NCBI RefSeq assembly: GCF_900167015.1 | Contig: NZ_FUXX01000004.1 | Coordinates: 1-64,000, forward strand | DNA length: 64,000 bases | Reading direction: 5' to 3' | Source: Succinivibrio dextrinosolvens DSM 3072 | GTDB lineage: Bacteria > Pseudomonadota > Gammaproteobacteria > Enterobacterales > Succinivibrionaceae | Shown here: positions 1 through 9,153 of the stretch, in pieces | How positions within the stretch are numbered: the first letter of the stretch is position 1 | Layout: every line of letters starts with the position of its first letter | Made by a program: the position numbers and the translations under genes | The notes under the pieces: model-generated | The model's database searches: none | What the model saw: only the letters and a program-made list of their open reading frames with translations | Told to the model about the DNA's origin: nothing

Positions 1-185
1 AGGAAGGCTTTACTAAGAGAAACTTCACCTGTATCGGCATTTAGTCTACCGACATGAACTCTCTTAGCAACTCGAGACTGTTTCTTAAGCGGGTCCCATT
101 TATTGTAGTAAGAGATGATATAGGTTCTACCCATTTTGTCTGTATAGCTTGAGTAATTCCACTTGATTTCAGATGAGTCAGTCAT
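1..185 (-). CDS. Transposase, N-terminal fragment cut by window edge
   Basis: An open frame starts at an ATG at 185 and runs leftward off the window, so only about 61 residues are visible. It begins MTDSSEIKWNYSSYTDKMGR and continues with a stretch around residues 25-50 (YYNKWDPLKKQSRVAKRVHV). This resembles the N-terminal region of IS1634/IS4-type DDE transposases, where a 'KWDPEKKQ.R..KK.IG' block precedes the catalytic domain. No catalytic residue is inside the window. There is no strong Shine-Dalgarno, only a GGA 9 bases upstream, as is common for transposases. The family call rests on recollection of this N-terminal pattern only. Confidence 0.6.
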   Translation of the reverse strand, partial: MTDSSEIKWNYSSYTDKMGRTYIISYYNKWDPLKKQSRVAKRVHVGRLNADTGEVSLSKAF

Positions 186-340
186 ATAAATAGTCCATTA
201 AGATATATTATGGACTATGATATAACAAAAATAGAATTACATAAAGAAAAAATCTTAAAAAACAGTGGAATAAAAAGAATATTTAGATGATTTGTGATAA
301 TAATCACCCTAGTTTAAAACTAGGGTGAGCGGAGGTTGGG
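186..340. mobile_element. Probable end of the insertion sequence with two inverted repeats
   Basis: This is non-coding sequence between the transposase start and the next gene. A perfect 9-bp inverted repeat, ATAGTCCAT (190-198) / ATGGACTAT (210-218), sits just upstream of the transposase ATG. It overlaps a minus-strand promoter-like pair (TTGTTA, 17-bp spacer, TATCTT). A second perfect palindrome at 305-327 has arms CACCCTAGTTT / AAACTAGGGTG. The first could be an operator. The second could mark the element boundary or end transcription from the SDR gene. The boundary cannot be fixed because the other IS end is outside the window. Confidence 0.4.
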
Positions 341-379
341 TATTATCATAGCAAAAGAGTATACAGGTAAAGATTTCGC

Positions 380-1111
380 TTAGAACTTCAGCTTCTTGAA
401 TATAAACTCAGGGATCATTTTTACAAATCCCATAATGAAGTACCAGATAAGAGGAGTGTAAACAATGGTGTGTCGTTTCTGCATGGAAGCAAAAATCTGC
501 ATACCGACATAATCAGGAGAAGCTGTAAGCAGTTTTGGCTTCTTTCTGTGAGCATTCAGCTTGGTCTCAACCAGACCGCATTTTATATCCAGAACATTTA
601 CTCCATGAGGATATAAAACAGCTCTAAGTCCTGAAAGATAAGTACTAATTGCAGCCTTTGCACTGCAGTAAACGTAGTTGGAGTAATATCCCCTATCTCC
701 TGCAACAGAGCTTATAACCACAATATGACCATCTCCCTTTGCCTTATACTTATCAGTTACAGAGGCTAAAAGAGTAGCTATAGCAGTGTAGTTAACGTTA
801 ATAATTTCCAGCTGATTCTTTAACTCATAATGACATACATTAACATCACCAAGAGTACCTGCTGCTATAAACAGCACATCAGGAATTTCTCTATCATCAA
901 AGAAGGTAGCGACCTTTTCTGAATCTGTTAAATCCAGAACCACACCGTTGATTATACGACCACAGTCCTTATAAAAATCAGAACAGGTTTTATTAAGAGT
1001 TTCTTCGTTTCTGCAAGTAATGGTTATGTTGTAATCCTTCAGAGCAGCCATCTTAATAAAAGAATGAGCAATTTCAGAACTGCCACCGATTACCAGTAAT
1101 GATTTAGACAC
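380..1111 (-). CDS. Short-chain dehydrogenase/reductase (SDR), DprE2-like
   Basis: This is a 243-residue classical-length SDR. Near the N terminus, LLVIGGSSEIAHSF is the Rossmann nucleotide loop in the GGSSEIA form seen in DprE2-like and similar reductases rather than the usual TGxxxGIG. The catalytic set is visible as VISSVAGDRGYYSNYVYCSAK: a Ser, then YxxxK. The C terminus (about residues 215-243) is hydrophobic then basic and may sit at the membrane. A longer frame reaches back to 1162. I chose the GTG at 1111 because AAGGA lies 8 bases upstream and the SDR fold begins there. It is separated from dapB by a terminator, so it may have its own promoter. The substrate is unknown; a sugar or lipid-linked sugar is an inference from the DprE2 resemblance. 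Confidence 0.75.
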   Translation of the reverse strand: MSKSLLVIGGSSEIAHSFIKMAALKDYNITITCRNEETLNKTCSDFYKDCGRIINGVVLDLTDSEKVATFFDDREIPDVLFIAAGTLGDVNVCHYELKNQLEIINVNYTAIATLLASVTDKYKAKGDGHIVVISSVAGDRGYYSNYVYCSAKAAISTYLSGLRAVLYPHGVNVLDIKCGLVETKLNAHRKKPKLLTASPDYVGMQIFASMQKRHTIVYTPLIWYFIMGFVKMIPEFIFKKLKF

Positions 1112-1146
1112 GAGAGAAATCCTTAATAATGTAATTGAGTTAAGAC

Positions 1147-1175
1147 AAAAAAAGCCCCACAAAAAATGGAGCTTT
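1147..1175 (-). terminator. Rho-independent terminator after dapB
   Basis: On the minus strand AAAGCTCCA pairs with TGGGGCTTT (one G-T wobble) and is followed by a run of T. It lies just after the dapB stop and before the SDR gene. Confidence 0.75.
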
Positions 1176-1188
1176 ATAAGTTTATAAA

Positions 1189-1965
1189 TTAGTTCTTATC
1201 CAGACCTAAAACTTCATTCATGCCGTAAAGACCAGGCTTTTTACCGCTTAGCCATAGAGCTGCGCGCAAAGCACCGCGGGCAAAGGTCTGTCTTGAGGTT
1301 GCAACGTGACCTAATTCAACGCGCTCACCCTCTGAGCAGAACATAGCAGTGTGTTCACCAACAATATCACCACCACGGATTGAAGAGAAGCCGATTGATC
1401 CGTAAATACGCTCACCAGTGATACCATCTCTGCCTGCAACCATTACATCCTTCAGGTTAACATTACGGCCTGCAGCAGCGGCCTCACCGATTGCAAGAGC
1501 AGTTCCTGATGGAGAATCAACCTTATAGCGGTGATGAGCTTCAACAATTTCAATATCAGCATCAGCCATAACAGCAGCAGTCTTCTGAACAAGATTTAGA
1601 AGGATGTTCACACCAACTGAGAAATTTGCTGACAGAACAATAGGAATTACCTTTGTGTAATCCTTAATCTTGTCACGCTGATCATAATCAAAGCCTGTAG
1701 TACCAAGAACAACAGCACAGTTATGCTCTTTAGCGTATGCTAAAACAGCCATAGAACATTCTGGTCTTGAGAAATCGATAATCAGATCAGGTACTACTGA
1801 TAATTCATTTATATTTGGAACAACTTCAACATTGCATCCGTTTGGAAGAGAATCCCTGTTTTTATCGATACCACAAACAACTTTAGCATCAGCAAGACCG
1901 CGACAGCATTCCCATAAAGCGTGGCCCATACGACCGCCTAAACCAACAATACAAATTTTAAGCAT
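1189..1965 (-). CDS. dapB: 4-hydroxy-tetrahydrodipicolinate reductase
   Basis: DapB reduces 4-hydroxy-tetrahydrodipicolinate with NAD(P)H in the lysine/diaminopimelate pathway that feeds peptidoglycan. The protein has 258 residues, close to the family norm. GLGGRMG at residues 8-14 is the nucleotide-binding loop. EAHHRYKVDSPSGTA at about 142-156 is the family signature, with the catalytic His pair and Lys148. The start ATG at 1965 has AAGGAG upstream, located inside the end of the preceding GNAT gene (two bases between the genes), so the two are translated from one message. A terminator follows. Confidence 0.97.
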   Translation of the reverse strand: MLKICIVGLGGRMGHALWECCRGLADAKVVCGIDKNRDSLPNGCNVEVVPNINELSVVPDLIIDFSRPECSMAVLAYAKEHNCAVVLGTTGFDYDQRDKIKDYTKVIPIVLSANFSVGVNILLNLVQKTAAVMADADIEIVEAHHRYKVDSPSGTALAIGEAAAAGRNVNLKDVMVAGRDGITGERIYGSIGFSSIRGGDIVGEHTAMFCSEGERVELGHVATSRQTFARGALRAALWLSGKKPGLYGMNEVLGLDKN

Positions 1966-1967
1966 GC

Positions 1968-2453
1968 TTAAAGCTCCTTTTTCATTTTTATTAAGTGGTC
2001 GTTTATATAGCCGATTCTCTTCAATCCAAGATTCTCGTAAAAAATAAGTCCACCACTGTTTTTCGTTTCAACATCAACTTCTATACTGTGCCCGCCTTTG
2101 AGCAGAACCATCTGTTCTGCTATCTTCATAAGGTTTGAGCCTATTCCTAGTCTCATGTATTCAGGCGCAATATAAAGTGCAAGTATCTGACCTAATTTTA
2201 TTTCGTTAACGAAAGTTAAAAAACCATAAAGTTTATTTGCACCACAAACTAGCACGGTCTTATAGTTCTCACCATTTAAGCGCTCTTCCCAGTATTTAGT
2301 GAACTCTTCAGGTGGAAGATTTATTGGCTCTGCTCTGTTTTCATATTTAGCAGATTCAAGCTCAAGTTTAACGATGGCAGCAGCATCTTTAACTTCAGCC
2401 CAGCGTAATGTTACTACATCTTTATTTTTAAGAGTGATGGTAGTTTCAGCCAT
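1968..2453 (-). CDS. GNAT family N-acetyltransferase
   Basis: The 161-residue protein has the GNAT acetyl-CoA fold. A strand about residues 85-97 (LGQILALYIAPEYMRLG) leads into the R/Q-x-x-G-x-G/A phosphate loop, seen as RLGIGSNL, and a C-terminal block (GLIFYENLGLKRIGY) is typical of the family. It sits between recN and dapB with one- to two-base gaps, so it belongs to the nadK-recN-dapB transcript. The acceptor substrate cannot be told from the sequence; small-molecule or protein N-acetylation are both possible. Confidence 0.85.
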   Translation of the reverse strand: MAETTITLKNKDVVTLRWAEVKDAAAIVKLELESAKYENRAEPINLPPEEFTKYWEERLNGENYKTVLVCGANKLYGFLTFVNEIKLGQILALYIAPEYMRLGIGSNLMKIAEQMVLLKGGHSIEVDVETKNSGGLIFYENLGLKRIGYINDHLIKMKKEL

Positions 2454-2454
2454 T

Positions 2455-4125
2455 CTAATTTCCGCTCTGTTTTAATAGTGCATGAGCTGACTGACGGGTA
2501 GCTTCAGTTACAACATTTCCCCCCATCATTCTGGAGATTTCTTCAACTCGTCCGTCCATATCAAGCTTTATGACAAGTGAGTGAACATTACCGTTATCTT
2601 CAACCTTGTTCACTAAAAACTGCTGGTTGGCACTTGCAGCAACCTGAGGCAGATGAGTAACAGTTATAACCTGCACACTCTGACCTAACTGTCTTAACAG
2701 ATTGCCAACGCTTGAAGCGGTTCTACCTGAAATACCGGTATCAACCTCATCGAAAATAAGTGTTGGAGTTGAGTTGGCAGAAGAGGTCAGAACCTCAATG
2801 GCAAGAGCAAGTCTGGACAGCTCACCGCCAGAAGCAACAGCCCCCAGTTCCTTTGGAGACTCTCCAAGATTTGCAGAAAAAAGAAATTCAACGTCATCTC
2901 TTCCGCCTAATCTAGGACGACAGTTCTCATCACGAACAACTTTCACAATAAAAACACCATCCTTCATGGCGAGTTCTTTAATCTTTAAAGAAACCTCAGA
3001 TGACATGCGTTTTGCTGCAGCAGCTCTTAACTCAGATAGTTCACTGCATTTTGCTTCATAAGCATCTCTTAGCTTTTTAACATCAACTGTTAAACCAGCA
3101 ATCTGCTCTTTTAAAGACATGAAATGCTCAAGCTCTTTCTCAAGACGCTCCCTAACCTTATAAAGCTCCTTTGGCTGAACATCGAAACGTCTTGCAAACT
3201 CGTGGCATTTTGAAAGTTTCTCTGACAGTTCCTCAACAAGTTCAGGGTTTGCCTTCAAGGTCAGATCATTTAAGGCATCACGGGCCAAATCTAGGTGTTC
3301 TGCCGCCTTTGAAAGATCCTCAACAATTGGGTCAATGCTATCCTTAGCATAAACACTGACACGGCTTAAATCAGAAATTCTTGCAGAAATAATATCAATG
3401 ATATTGTGCTCTTCATTCTCCAGAACACCTAAAGCAAGAGCAACTGCATCCTGAGCCTGAGACTGATGCTGCAGAGAGTCATAATCAAGGCTTATCTGCT
3501 CGTAATCGCCTTCCTTTAAATCCAGCTTATTTAAGGCATCAAGCTCAAATTTCAGATTCTTGTAATTAGATGCCCCCTGCTGCTGTTCATCAGCAAGTTC
3601 CTGCAGTTTTCTTCGGCTTACATTATAGGCATTGAAAGCTTCATCTACAGCCTTAACCTTATTATTGAGCTTTCCAAAATCATCAACCAGCTTTAGCTGA
3701 TTGCTCTTGTCTATAAGCTTGATACTTGCGTGTTGACCATGAATAGCAACAAGCATTGCGCCTATTTCCTTAAGCCATGCAAGAGTACATGGAGTATCAT
3801 TGATATAGGCCTTGGATTTTCCATCTGAACCAATGACTCTTCTTAACATCAGAGAGCCATCGTCACTCACCAGATCATGAGATTTTAAAAATGATTGAGC
3901 CTGTTCATTCTTATCAATAGAAAAAACAGCATTAAGTTCTGCCTTTGAAGCTCCTGTTCTGACCATATTGGCATCTGCTCTAGCTCCCAAAAGCAGAGAT
4001 AAGGCATCTACGGTAAGTGATTTACCGGCACCGGTTTCACCTGTTATACAGGTCATTCCAGAATTGAAATCTAAAGTATTCTTGGTACTTAAAGCAAAAT
4101 CTTTAACAATTAGCTGTTCAAGCAT
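2455..4125 (-). CDS. recN: DNA repair protein RecN
   Basis: RecN is an SMC-like ATPase that acts in double-strand break repair. The 556-residue protein has the Walker A motif GETGAGKS at residues 29-36. It then has a central coiled coil rich in Glu, Lys and Leu (about 155-370), and a C-terminal ABC half with the signature region SGGELSRLALAIE and the Walker B TLIFDEVDTGISGR. It starts 12 bases after nadK, the gene order known from E. coli. By eye I do not find a CTGT-N8-ACAG LexA box before either gene, so SOS control is not supported here. Confidence 0.97.
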   Translation of the reverse strand: MLEQLIVKDFALSTKNTLDFNSGMTCITGETGAGKSLTVDALSLLLGARADANMVRTGASKAELNAVFSIDKNEQAQSFLKSHDLVSDDGSLMLRRVIGSDGKSKAYINDTPCTLAWLKEIGAMLVAIHGQHASIKLIDKSNQLKLVDDFGKLNNKVKAVDEAFNAYNVSRRKLQELADEQQQGASNYKNLKFELDALNKLDLKEGDYEQISLDYDSLQHQSQAQDAVALALGVLENEEHNIIDIISARISDLSRVSVYAKDSIDPIVEDLSKAAEHLDLARDALNDLTLKANPELVEELSEKLSKCHEFARRFDVQPKELYKVRERLEKELEHFMSLKEQIAGLTVDVKKLRDAYEAKCSELSELRAAAAKRMSSEVSLKIKELAMKDGVFIVKVVRDENCRPRLGGRDDVEFLFSANLGESPKELGAVASGGELSRLALAIEVLTSSANSTPTLIFDEVDTGISGRTASSVGNLLRQLGQSVQVITVTHLPQVAASANQQFLVNKVEDNGNVHSLVIKLDMDGRVEEISRMMGGNVVTEATRQSAHALLKQSGN

Positions 4126-4137
4126 AAAACAATCCAG

Positions 4138-5055
4138 TTATACCAGGCTCTTGCCCCATCCTAATTTCTTTCTTAAAAGACTGTAGTAGTCATATCCACG
4201 TGGGTGCATTAAAGTCAGAGGGATCTGATGCTGTCTTATCATTACAGTACACTTTGTATCAGCTCTCATAGTTACCTGACCGTCACAGTTAATTGCAATC
4301 AGCTCTGGTAAATCATCAGGGCATTCAAACTCGATTTTGATTTCACTCTTGCCAGGGATGATAATTGGAGAACAGTTAAGCGAATGAGGAAACATTGGAA
4401 CCAAAGATAAAAGATCAAGATGAGGTTCAATAATAGAGCCACCAGCAGATAGCGAATAGGCGGTAGAACCAGTAGGTGTGTTGATAATAATACCGTCACC
4501 TCTGATGGTATACATATATTTATCACCGATGGACACTTTTAGAACCATCATGTGAGCAATCGTACCGGAGTGAATTACAGTCTCATTTGTAGCAAGAGAA
4601 TGTCCAACCATCTCTCCAACACCATCCTCAGAACGACGAGAAACAATAACATCAATCATTGTTCTCTCTTCGAGGGTGTATTCTCCGTTTACAATTTTCT
4701 TTATGTTCTCATCAAGATTTGATGGACTTACATCTGTAAGCAGACCCAGATGACCTCTGTTGATTCCCAGCACAGGAACTTTAAGATCAACAAGTGTTCG
4801 TGCTACACCTAAAACAGAACCATCCCCACCGACGACAATAATCAGATCAACATCCCTCATATCCCTTCTGGAAATACATTCTATATCAGGAAGATTAAAT
4901 CCAACCTGTGTATTGGCATCAATATAGACTTTTACACCATAAGAAGTAAACTTCTGAGCAATTTCCTTAATTGCAGAAGACAAAGGTCTTTTGTAAACCT
5001 TGGATATGATTACAACTGATTTGATTTTTTTTTGCTGTACGTTTTCGGTGGCCAC
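4138..5055 (-). CDS. nadK: NAD kinase
   Basis: NadK phosphorylates NAD to NADP using ATP. The 305-residue protein shows GGDGS at residues 76-80 (the NAD/ATP-binding and catalytic Asp motif) and the second signature TPTGSTAYSLSAGG in the middle. The start codon is GTG at 5055 with AGGAG 8 bases upstream. It is the first gene of a run nadK-recN-GNAT-dapB. About 108 bases separate it from the upstream gene, with no clear terminator. Confidence 0.96.
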   Translation of the reverse strand: MATENVQQKKIKSVVIISKVYKRPLSSAIKEIAQKFTSYGVKVYIDANTQVGFNLPDIECISRRDMRDVDLIIVVGGDGSVLGVARTLVDLKVPVLGINRGHLGLLTDVSPSNLDENIKKIVNGEYTLEERTMIDVIVSRRSEDGVGEMVGHSLATNETVIHSGTIAHMMVLKVSIGDKYMYTIRGDGIIINTPTGSTAYSLSAGGSIIEPHLDLLSLVPMFPHSLNCSPIIIPGKSEIKIEFECPDDLPELIAINCDGQVTMRADTKCTVMIRQHQIPLTLMHPRGYDYYSLLRKKLGWGKSLV

Positions 5056-5163
5056 GTAAAGACTCCTACGTTTTTTATTTATATTTTACCTTGCAGGTAG
5101 CCTTTTTTCAAAAAAACACGGCACATTTTGATGCATATTTTTCTTAATTTTAAAACGTGCATC

Positions 5164-5952
5164 CTATTGGGGAACAGACTCATATTCAAAAACAAAATCT
5201 CTAAAGGCAATATGCTCTCCCTTATTGTGATAGTCATTGATCTGAGTGTTGAGGATATTTATCTGATTTGAAAATTCTGACTGGATGTATTCTAGGACTG
5301 CAGATAGCAGATTGTATGCCTGAATTCCGTTAGCTTTGGTCTTTTTTATAGAACAGTACAGATCATTCATCTCTACACAAACAGAATACCAGCTTAAATC
5401 CTCAGGTATAGCTTCTACGTAGTTCTCATTTATATATTTAACCAGCATTCTAAAATCTGGAACTTCATTCTTATGACTAGAATAGTACTTGAGCATCATT
5501 GAGCCAAGACTGATAACATCGTAAAAATCTCCACTGCGCATACACATGGAATAGAAATACTTGCAGGCAAGGACTGCAGAGAAAAACTCAACTGCCGGAG
5601 ATTCAGTCCAGTCTGCGACATCCGGCTGATTGTAGCGGCATACTACCAGGGATTTTAGGGAATCTATATTACCAAGTCCTTTCTCAAAGCACTTTATTAC
5701 AGCCAGTGTTTTAGCAGCCTCATCCATACCAAACTTGGCAGTTTCTCTTAAATTAAGAATGGCCTCATCAATCATGATCTGATTTAAGCAGCCGCTTGCA
5801 TGAATAATGAATAAATCATACTGGGCGCTTCTATAGTCTGGATTCTTTGGTCCTACTTTCATGAGCATAGCTTTAGCCTTCCTATACTGGGCAGCCTTCA
5901 TAAACAGTTCGCCACGCTCCAAAGCGGTCATTGATAAAGCCTTCTTTTCCAT
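5164..5952 (-). CDS. Unrecognised protein with helical-repeat look
   Basis: I do not recognise this 262-residue protein. It has no signal peptide and no membrane segment. The first 100 residues read as paired amphipathic helices with Ala/Tyr/Leu spacing (GELFMKAAQYRKAKAMLMK; SAQYDLFIIHASG; LRETAKFGMDEAAKTLAVI), like TPR or Sel1-type repeats. The remainder is helical and Tyr/Cys-rich. I place the start at the ATG at 5952, which has AAGGTGAGG just upstream, rather than 15 bases earlier. It stands alone between nadK and rbfA. A second Sel1-like protein occurs at 27053, but I see no direct similarity. Confidence 0.6.
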   Translation of the reverse strand: MEKKALSMTALERGELFMKAAQYRKAKAMLMKVGPKNPDYRSAQYDLFIIHASGCLNQIMIDEAILNLRETAKFGMDEAAKTLAVIKCFEKGLGNIDSLKSLVVCRYNQPDVADWTESPAVEFFSAVLACKYFYSMCMRSGDFYDVISLGSMMLKYYSSHKNEVPDFRMLVKYINENYVEAIPEDLSWYSVCVEMNDLYCSIKKTKANGIQAYNLLSAVLEYIQSEFSNQINILNTQINDYHNKGEHIAFRDFVFEYESVPQ

Positions 5953-6120
5953 ACACCTCACCTTCATAATTTCTTATTTCGGGTTACTTTACAGAGTGTA
6001 TTTAGAAGTTTAGGTGCATAAATAAAACGCAACCTTGAAATGTGTACAGAATTTGGCTTTTATCCGGCAAAAATCGCTAAGAATTGATCATAATCACCAA
6101 AAATAAAACAAAAGGTAAAA

Positions 6121-6173
6121 AAAAATGAAAATAAAATAAAAATCCCAAAAGAATTTGGCATTCAATTGGGATT
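6121..6173 (-). terminator. Terminator of the rimP-nusA-infB-rbfA operon
   Basis: On the minus strand, arms AATCCCAA / TTGGGATT (6166-6173 and 6141-6148) are followed by a T-rich tail (6140 downward). It lies about 50 bases after the rbfA stop and separates this operon from the gene at 5164. Confidence 0.75.
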
Positions 6174-6221
6174 CTCTTCGCATTAAGAAATAAAATTACT
6201 TATGTATCAGACCATTAAAAA

Positions 6222-6584
6222 CTAGTCTTTATGCAGACCTTTTCTGATTAACGCATCAATTTTCATTGATTCTGTGACTAAAGAGTCATATCTCAAATCA
6301 AGTTGTGGCATATATCTTAAGTTCAGTCTTGCTGCAAGCTGGGAGCGAAGGAAACCCTTGGCGCTCTTTAAACCAGTCATTGCAGATTTAATTTCTTCCT
6401 CATCATCAGTGAGGAAAGAAATATATACACGAGCATTTCTTAGATCCGGTGAAACATCAACCTCTGTAATAGTGGCGTTTTTCACACGTGGATCTTTGAG
6501 TTCATTCTGCAGTACATCAGCTAGTTCGCGTCTTACTGCAGCTGCTACTCTTTCATTTCTTCCGTAACTTTTCTTTGCTGGCAT
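6222..6584 (-). CDS. rbfA: 30S ribosome-binding factor RbfA
   Basis: RbfA matures the 5' end of 16S rRNA and helps the cell adapt to cold. At 120 residues it has the family length. It opens with basic residues (NERVAAAVRRELADVLQNEL), then DPRV.NATITEVDVSPDLRNARVYISFL and the LRYMPQLDLRYD segment of the KH-like fold. It follows infB by 12 bases and is the last gene of the operon. In E. coli truB, rpsO and pnp follow; here a terminator follows instead. Confidence 0.96.
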   Translation of the reverse strand: MPAKKSYGRNERVAAAVRRELADVLQNELKDPRVKNATITEVDVSPDLRNARVYISFLTDDEEEIKSAMTGLKSAKGFLRSQLAARLNLRYMPQLDLRYDSLVTESMKIDALIRKGLHKD

Positions 6585-6596
6585 ATTATCCTTTAA

Positions 6597-9134
6597 TTAA
6601 TCAAGTGTACGTGCAACTTCAACCTTCTCGAATACCTCGATACGGTCGCCAACACGAACATCCTGATAATTCTTAACACAGATACCGCATTCGTTGTTCT
6701 GCTTAACCTCAGATACATCATCCTTGAAACGACGTAGAGAATCAAGCTCACCTTCGAAGATAACAGTATTATCACGCAGCACACGAATAGGAGCTGAACG
6801 CTTAACAACACCTTCAACAACCATACAGCCTGCAATTGCACCGTACTTAGGATGACGGAAGACATCACGAACCTCTGCATAACCGATGAAGTTCTCACGA
6901 ACTTCCTTCTTAAGCAGACCGGACATAGCCTTCTTAACATCATCAATCAGGTCGTAAATAACGCTGTAGTAATGTAAATCAACTGATTCAGAATCGATTA
7001 CCTGTCTTGCAGGACCATCAGCACGAACGTTGAAGCCGATGATTACTGCGCTATCTGCTGCAGCAAGAGTTGCATCGTTAGCGGTAATACCACCAACACC
7101 AGAACCGATAATCTTAACCTGAACTTCTTCGTTACCAAGTTTCAGCAGTGCATCAGAAATAGCTTCAACAGAACCCTGAGTATCAGCCTTCAGAACAACC
7201 TTAAGTTCTGAAGCATTGCTCTCCTTGAACATAGAAGCAAGCTGAGCACTCTTCTGCTTAGCAATCTTAAGCTCACGGAACTTACCCTGACGGAACAGAG
7301 CTACTTCACGAGCCTTCTTTTCGTCGGATACAGCGGTAACTTCATCACCAGCTGAAGGAACACCAGACAGACCAAATACCTCAACAGGGATTGATGGACC
7401 TGCCTCATTTAGCTCCTGACCCTTTTCATTACGCATTGCACGTACTCTACCGTACTGAAGACCACATAGAATGGTATCGCCCTTGTGTAAAGTACCTGAA
7501 CGAACTAGAACAGTAGCAACTGGACCACGGCCCTTATCAAGACGTGATTCGATAGTTACACCTTCAGCCATACCGTCATGAACAGCCTTAAGCTCTAAAA
7601 CTTCAGCCTGAAGAGTAATTGCCTCTAACAGCTCATCAACACCCATACCAGTCTTTGCTGATACCTCTACGAACTGGTTCTCACCACCCATAGACTCTGG
7701 GATAACAGAATGCTGCATTAATTCGTTGATTACACGCTGAGGATCTGCACCTGGCTTATCCATCTTGTTGATTGCAACAATCATTGGAACCTTAGCAGCC
7801 TGAGCATGCTGGATAGCTTCAAGAGTCTGAGGCATTACACCATCATCAGCAGCTACAACTAGAACAACGATATCGGTACACTGAGCACCACGGGCACGCA
7901 TTGCGGTAAATGCAGCGTGACCAGGGGTATCAAGGAAAGTAATACCATTATTTCTGGTCTCAACATGATAAGCACCGATACGCTGAGTAATACCGCCGGC
8001 TTCGCCAACAGCAACCTTTGACTTACGGATGTAATCAAGTAAAGAGGTTTTACCATGGTCAACGTGACCCATGATGGTTACAACAGGAGCTCTCATAGTA
8101 GCCTCAGAGATAGAACCACCTCTCTCTCTTAAAAGCTGCTCTTCGATCTCATTCTCCTTGCGAAGAATAACCTTATGGCCCATTTCCTCAGCAACAACCT
8201 GAGCTGTAGACTGATCTAAAACCTGGTTGATGGTTACCATTTCGCCTAACTTCATCAGACACTTGATAACCTCAGTAGCCTTAACAGCCATCTTTGCAGC
8301 TAAATCTGCAACAGTGATGGTTTCACCAATTTCAACATCACGGGTTACTGGTGCAGCTGGACGGTTAAAGCCGTGCTGCTGATTTAGTTTTGCAGCACCC
8401 TTAACGCCCTTACCAGCCTTACCGCCCTTCTGTCTACGGTTATTCTGCTGTTCAGCTTCTTCAAAACGCTTGTTGCTTCCGCGTCTGTCAGTACCGCTTC
8501 TGTCTCTGTGACGACCACGGTTCTCAGCTTCACGCTCCTGTCTTGCCTCTGCTTCACGAACATACTGTGATGTTAATGAATCATCATCGTCATCATCACT
8601 TGCACGTGCAGCTTCTTCAGCAGCCCAGCGAGCTTCATTCTCTTCAGCAAGCTTTCTGGCCTGCTCTGCAAGACGCTTAGCCTCTTCCTCTGACTTACGC
8701 TTCTGCTGCTCTTCCTGAGCCTTGCGTAATTCAGCAGTTGCCTTATCCTCTTCCTTCTCCTTGTGAGGAGCAGGAGCTGACTTAGGTTTTACTGCAACCT
8801 TAGTAGCAGCCACCTTAACTTCAGCCTTAGCTGCACTCTTCTCTTCAGGAGCCTTCTGCTGTTTTTCAGCAGCAGCCTTTGCAGCAGCTTTCTCTGCAGC
8901 TTCCTTAGCCTTACGTTCCTGCTCTTCCTTGGCAGCCTGCTCTTCAGCAGCTTTTTTCTCTAAAGCTTCAGCTTCAAGCTGAGCCTTTCTTGCCTTAGGA
9001 TCGACAATAATCTTTTTCTTTCTAACTTCTACCTGAACTTTCTTAGTTCCCTGCATAGCAGCATTGGAACTAGAAGACTTCTTTAAAGACATGCGTTTTG
9101 GTGCTGCGCCTGTCTGTTCTTTCTCTTCACTCAT
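6597..9134 (-). CDS. infB: Translation initiation factor IF-2
   Basis: IF-2 is the GTPase that brings initiator tRNA to the 30S subunit. At 845 residues it is near the E. coli length (890). The N-terminal third is a long Ala/Glu/Lys helix-forming region (about 45-170) with an Asp run near 180-185, then an Arg/Gly-rich linker. The IF2-N module [18 protein letters not shown] is at about 268. The G domain starts with GHVDHGKT (356-363), followed by [15 protein letters not shown] and NKMDKP. Domains II-IV fill the rest. It lies between nusA and rbfA in the classical operon. Confidence 0.98.
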   Translation of the reverse strand: MSEEKEQTGAAPKRMSLKKSSSSNAAMQGTKKVQVEVRKKKIIVDPKARKAQLEAEALEKKAAEEQAAKEEQERKAKEAAEKAAAKAAAEKQQKAPEEKSAAKAEVKVAATKVAVKPKSAPAPHKEKEEDKATAELRKAQEEQQKRKSEEEAKRLAEQARKLAEENEARWAAEEAARASDDDDDDSLTSQYVREAEARQEREAENRGRHRDRSGTDRRGSNKRFEEAEQQNNRRQKGGKAGKGVKGAAKLNQQHGFNRPAAPVTRDVEIGETITVADLAAKMAVKATEVIKCLMKLGEMVTINQVLDQSTAQVVAEEMGHKVILRKENEIEEQLLRERGGSISEATMRAPVVTIMGHVDHGKTSLLDYIRKSKVAVGEAGGITQRIGAYHVETRNNGITFLDTPGHAAFTAMRARGAQCTDIVVLVVAADDGVMPQTLEAIQHAQAAKVPMIVAINKMDKPGADPQRVINELMQHSVIPESMGGENQFVEVSAKTGMGVDELLEAITLQAEVLELKAVHDGMAEGVTIESRLDKGRGPVATVLVRSGTLHKGDTILCGLQYGRVRAMRNEKGQELNEAGPSIPVEVFGLSGVPSAGDEVTAVSDEKKAREVALFRQGKFRELKIAKQKSAQLASMFKESNASELKVVLKADTQGSVEAISDALLKLGNEEVQVKIIGSGVGGITANDATLAAADSAVIIGFNVRADGPARQVIDSESVDLHYYSVIYDLIDDVKKAMSGLLKKEVRENFIGYAEVRDVFRHPKYGAIAGCMVVEGVVKRSAPIRVLRDNTVIFEGELDSLRRFKDDVSEVKQNNECGICVKNYQDVRVGDRIEVFEKVEVARTLD

Positions 9135-9153
9135 CTAAAGCCTTCCTTAAATC

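Noticed and set aside
1112-1162. N-terminal extension of the SDR to 1162
   Set aside because: It overlaps the dapB terminator tail and has no Shine-Dalgarno; GTG 1111 has one.
4100-5163. LexA/SOS box for recN or nadK
   Set aside because: No CTGT-N8-ACAG-like sequence seen in the upstream gaps.
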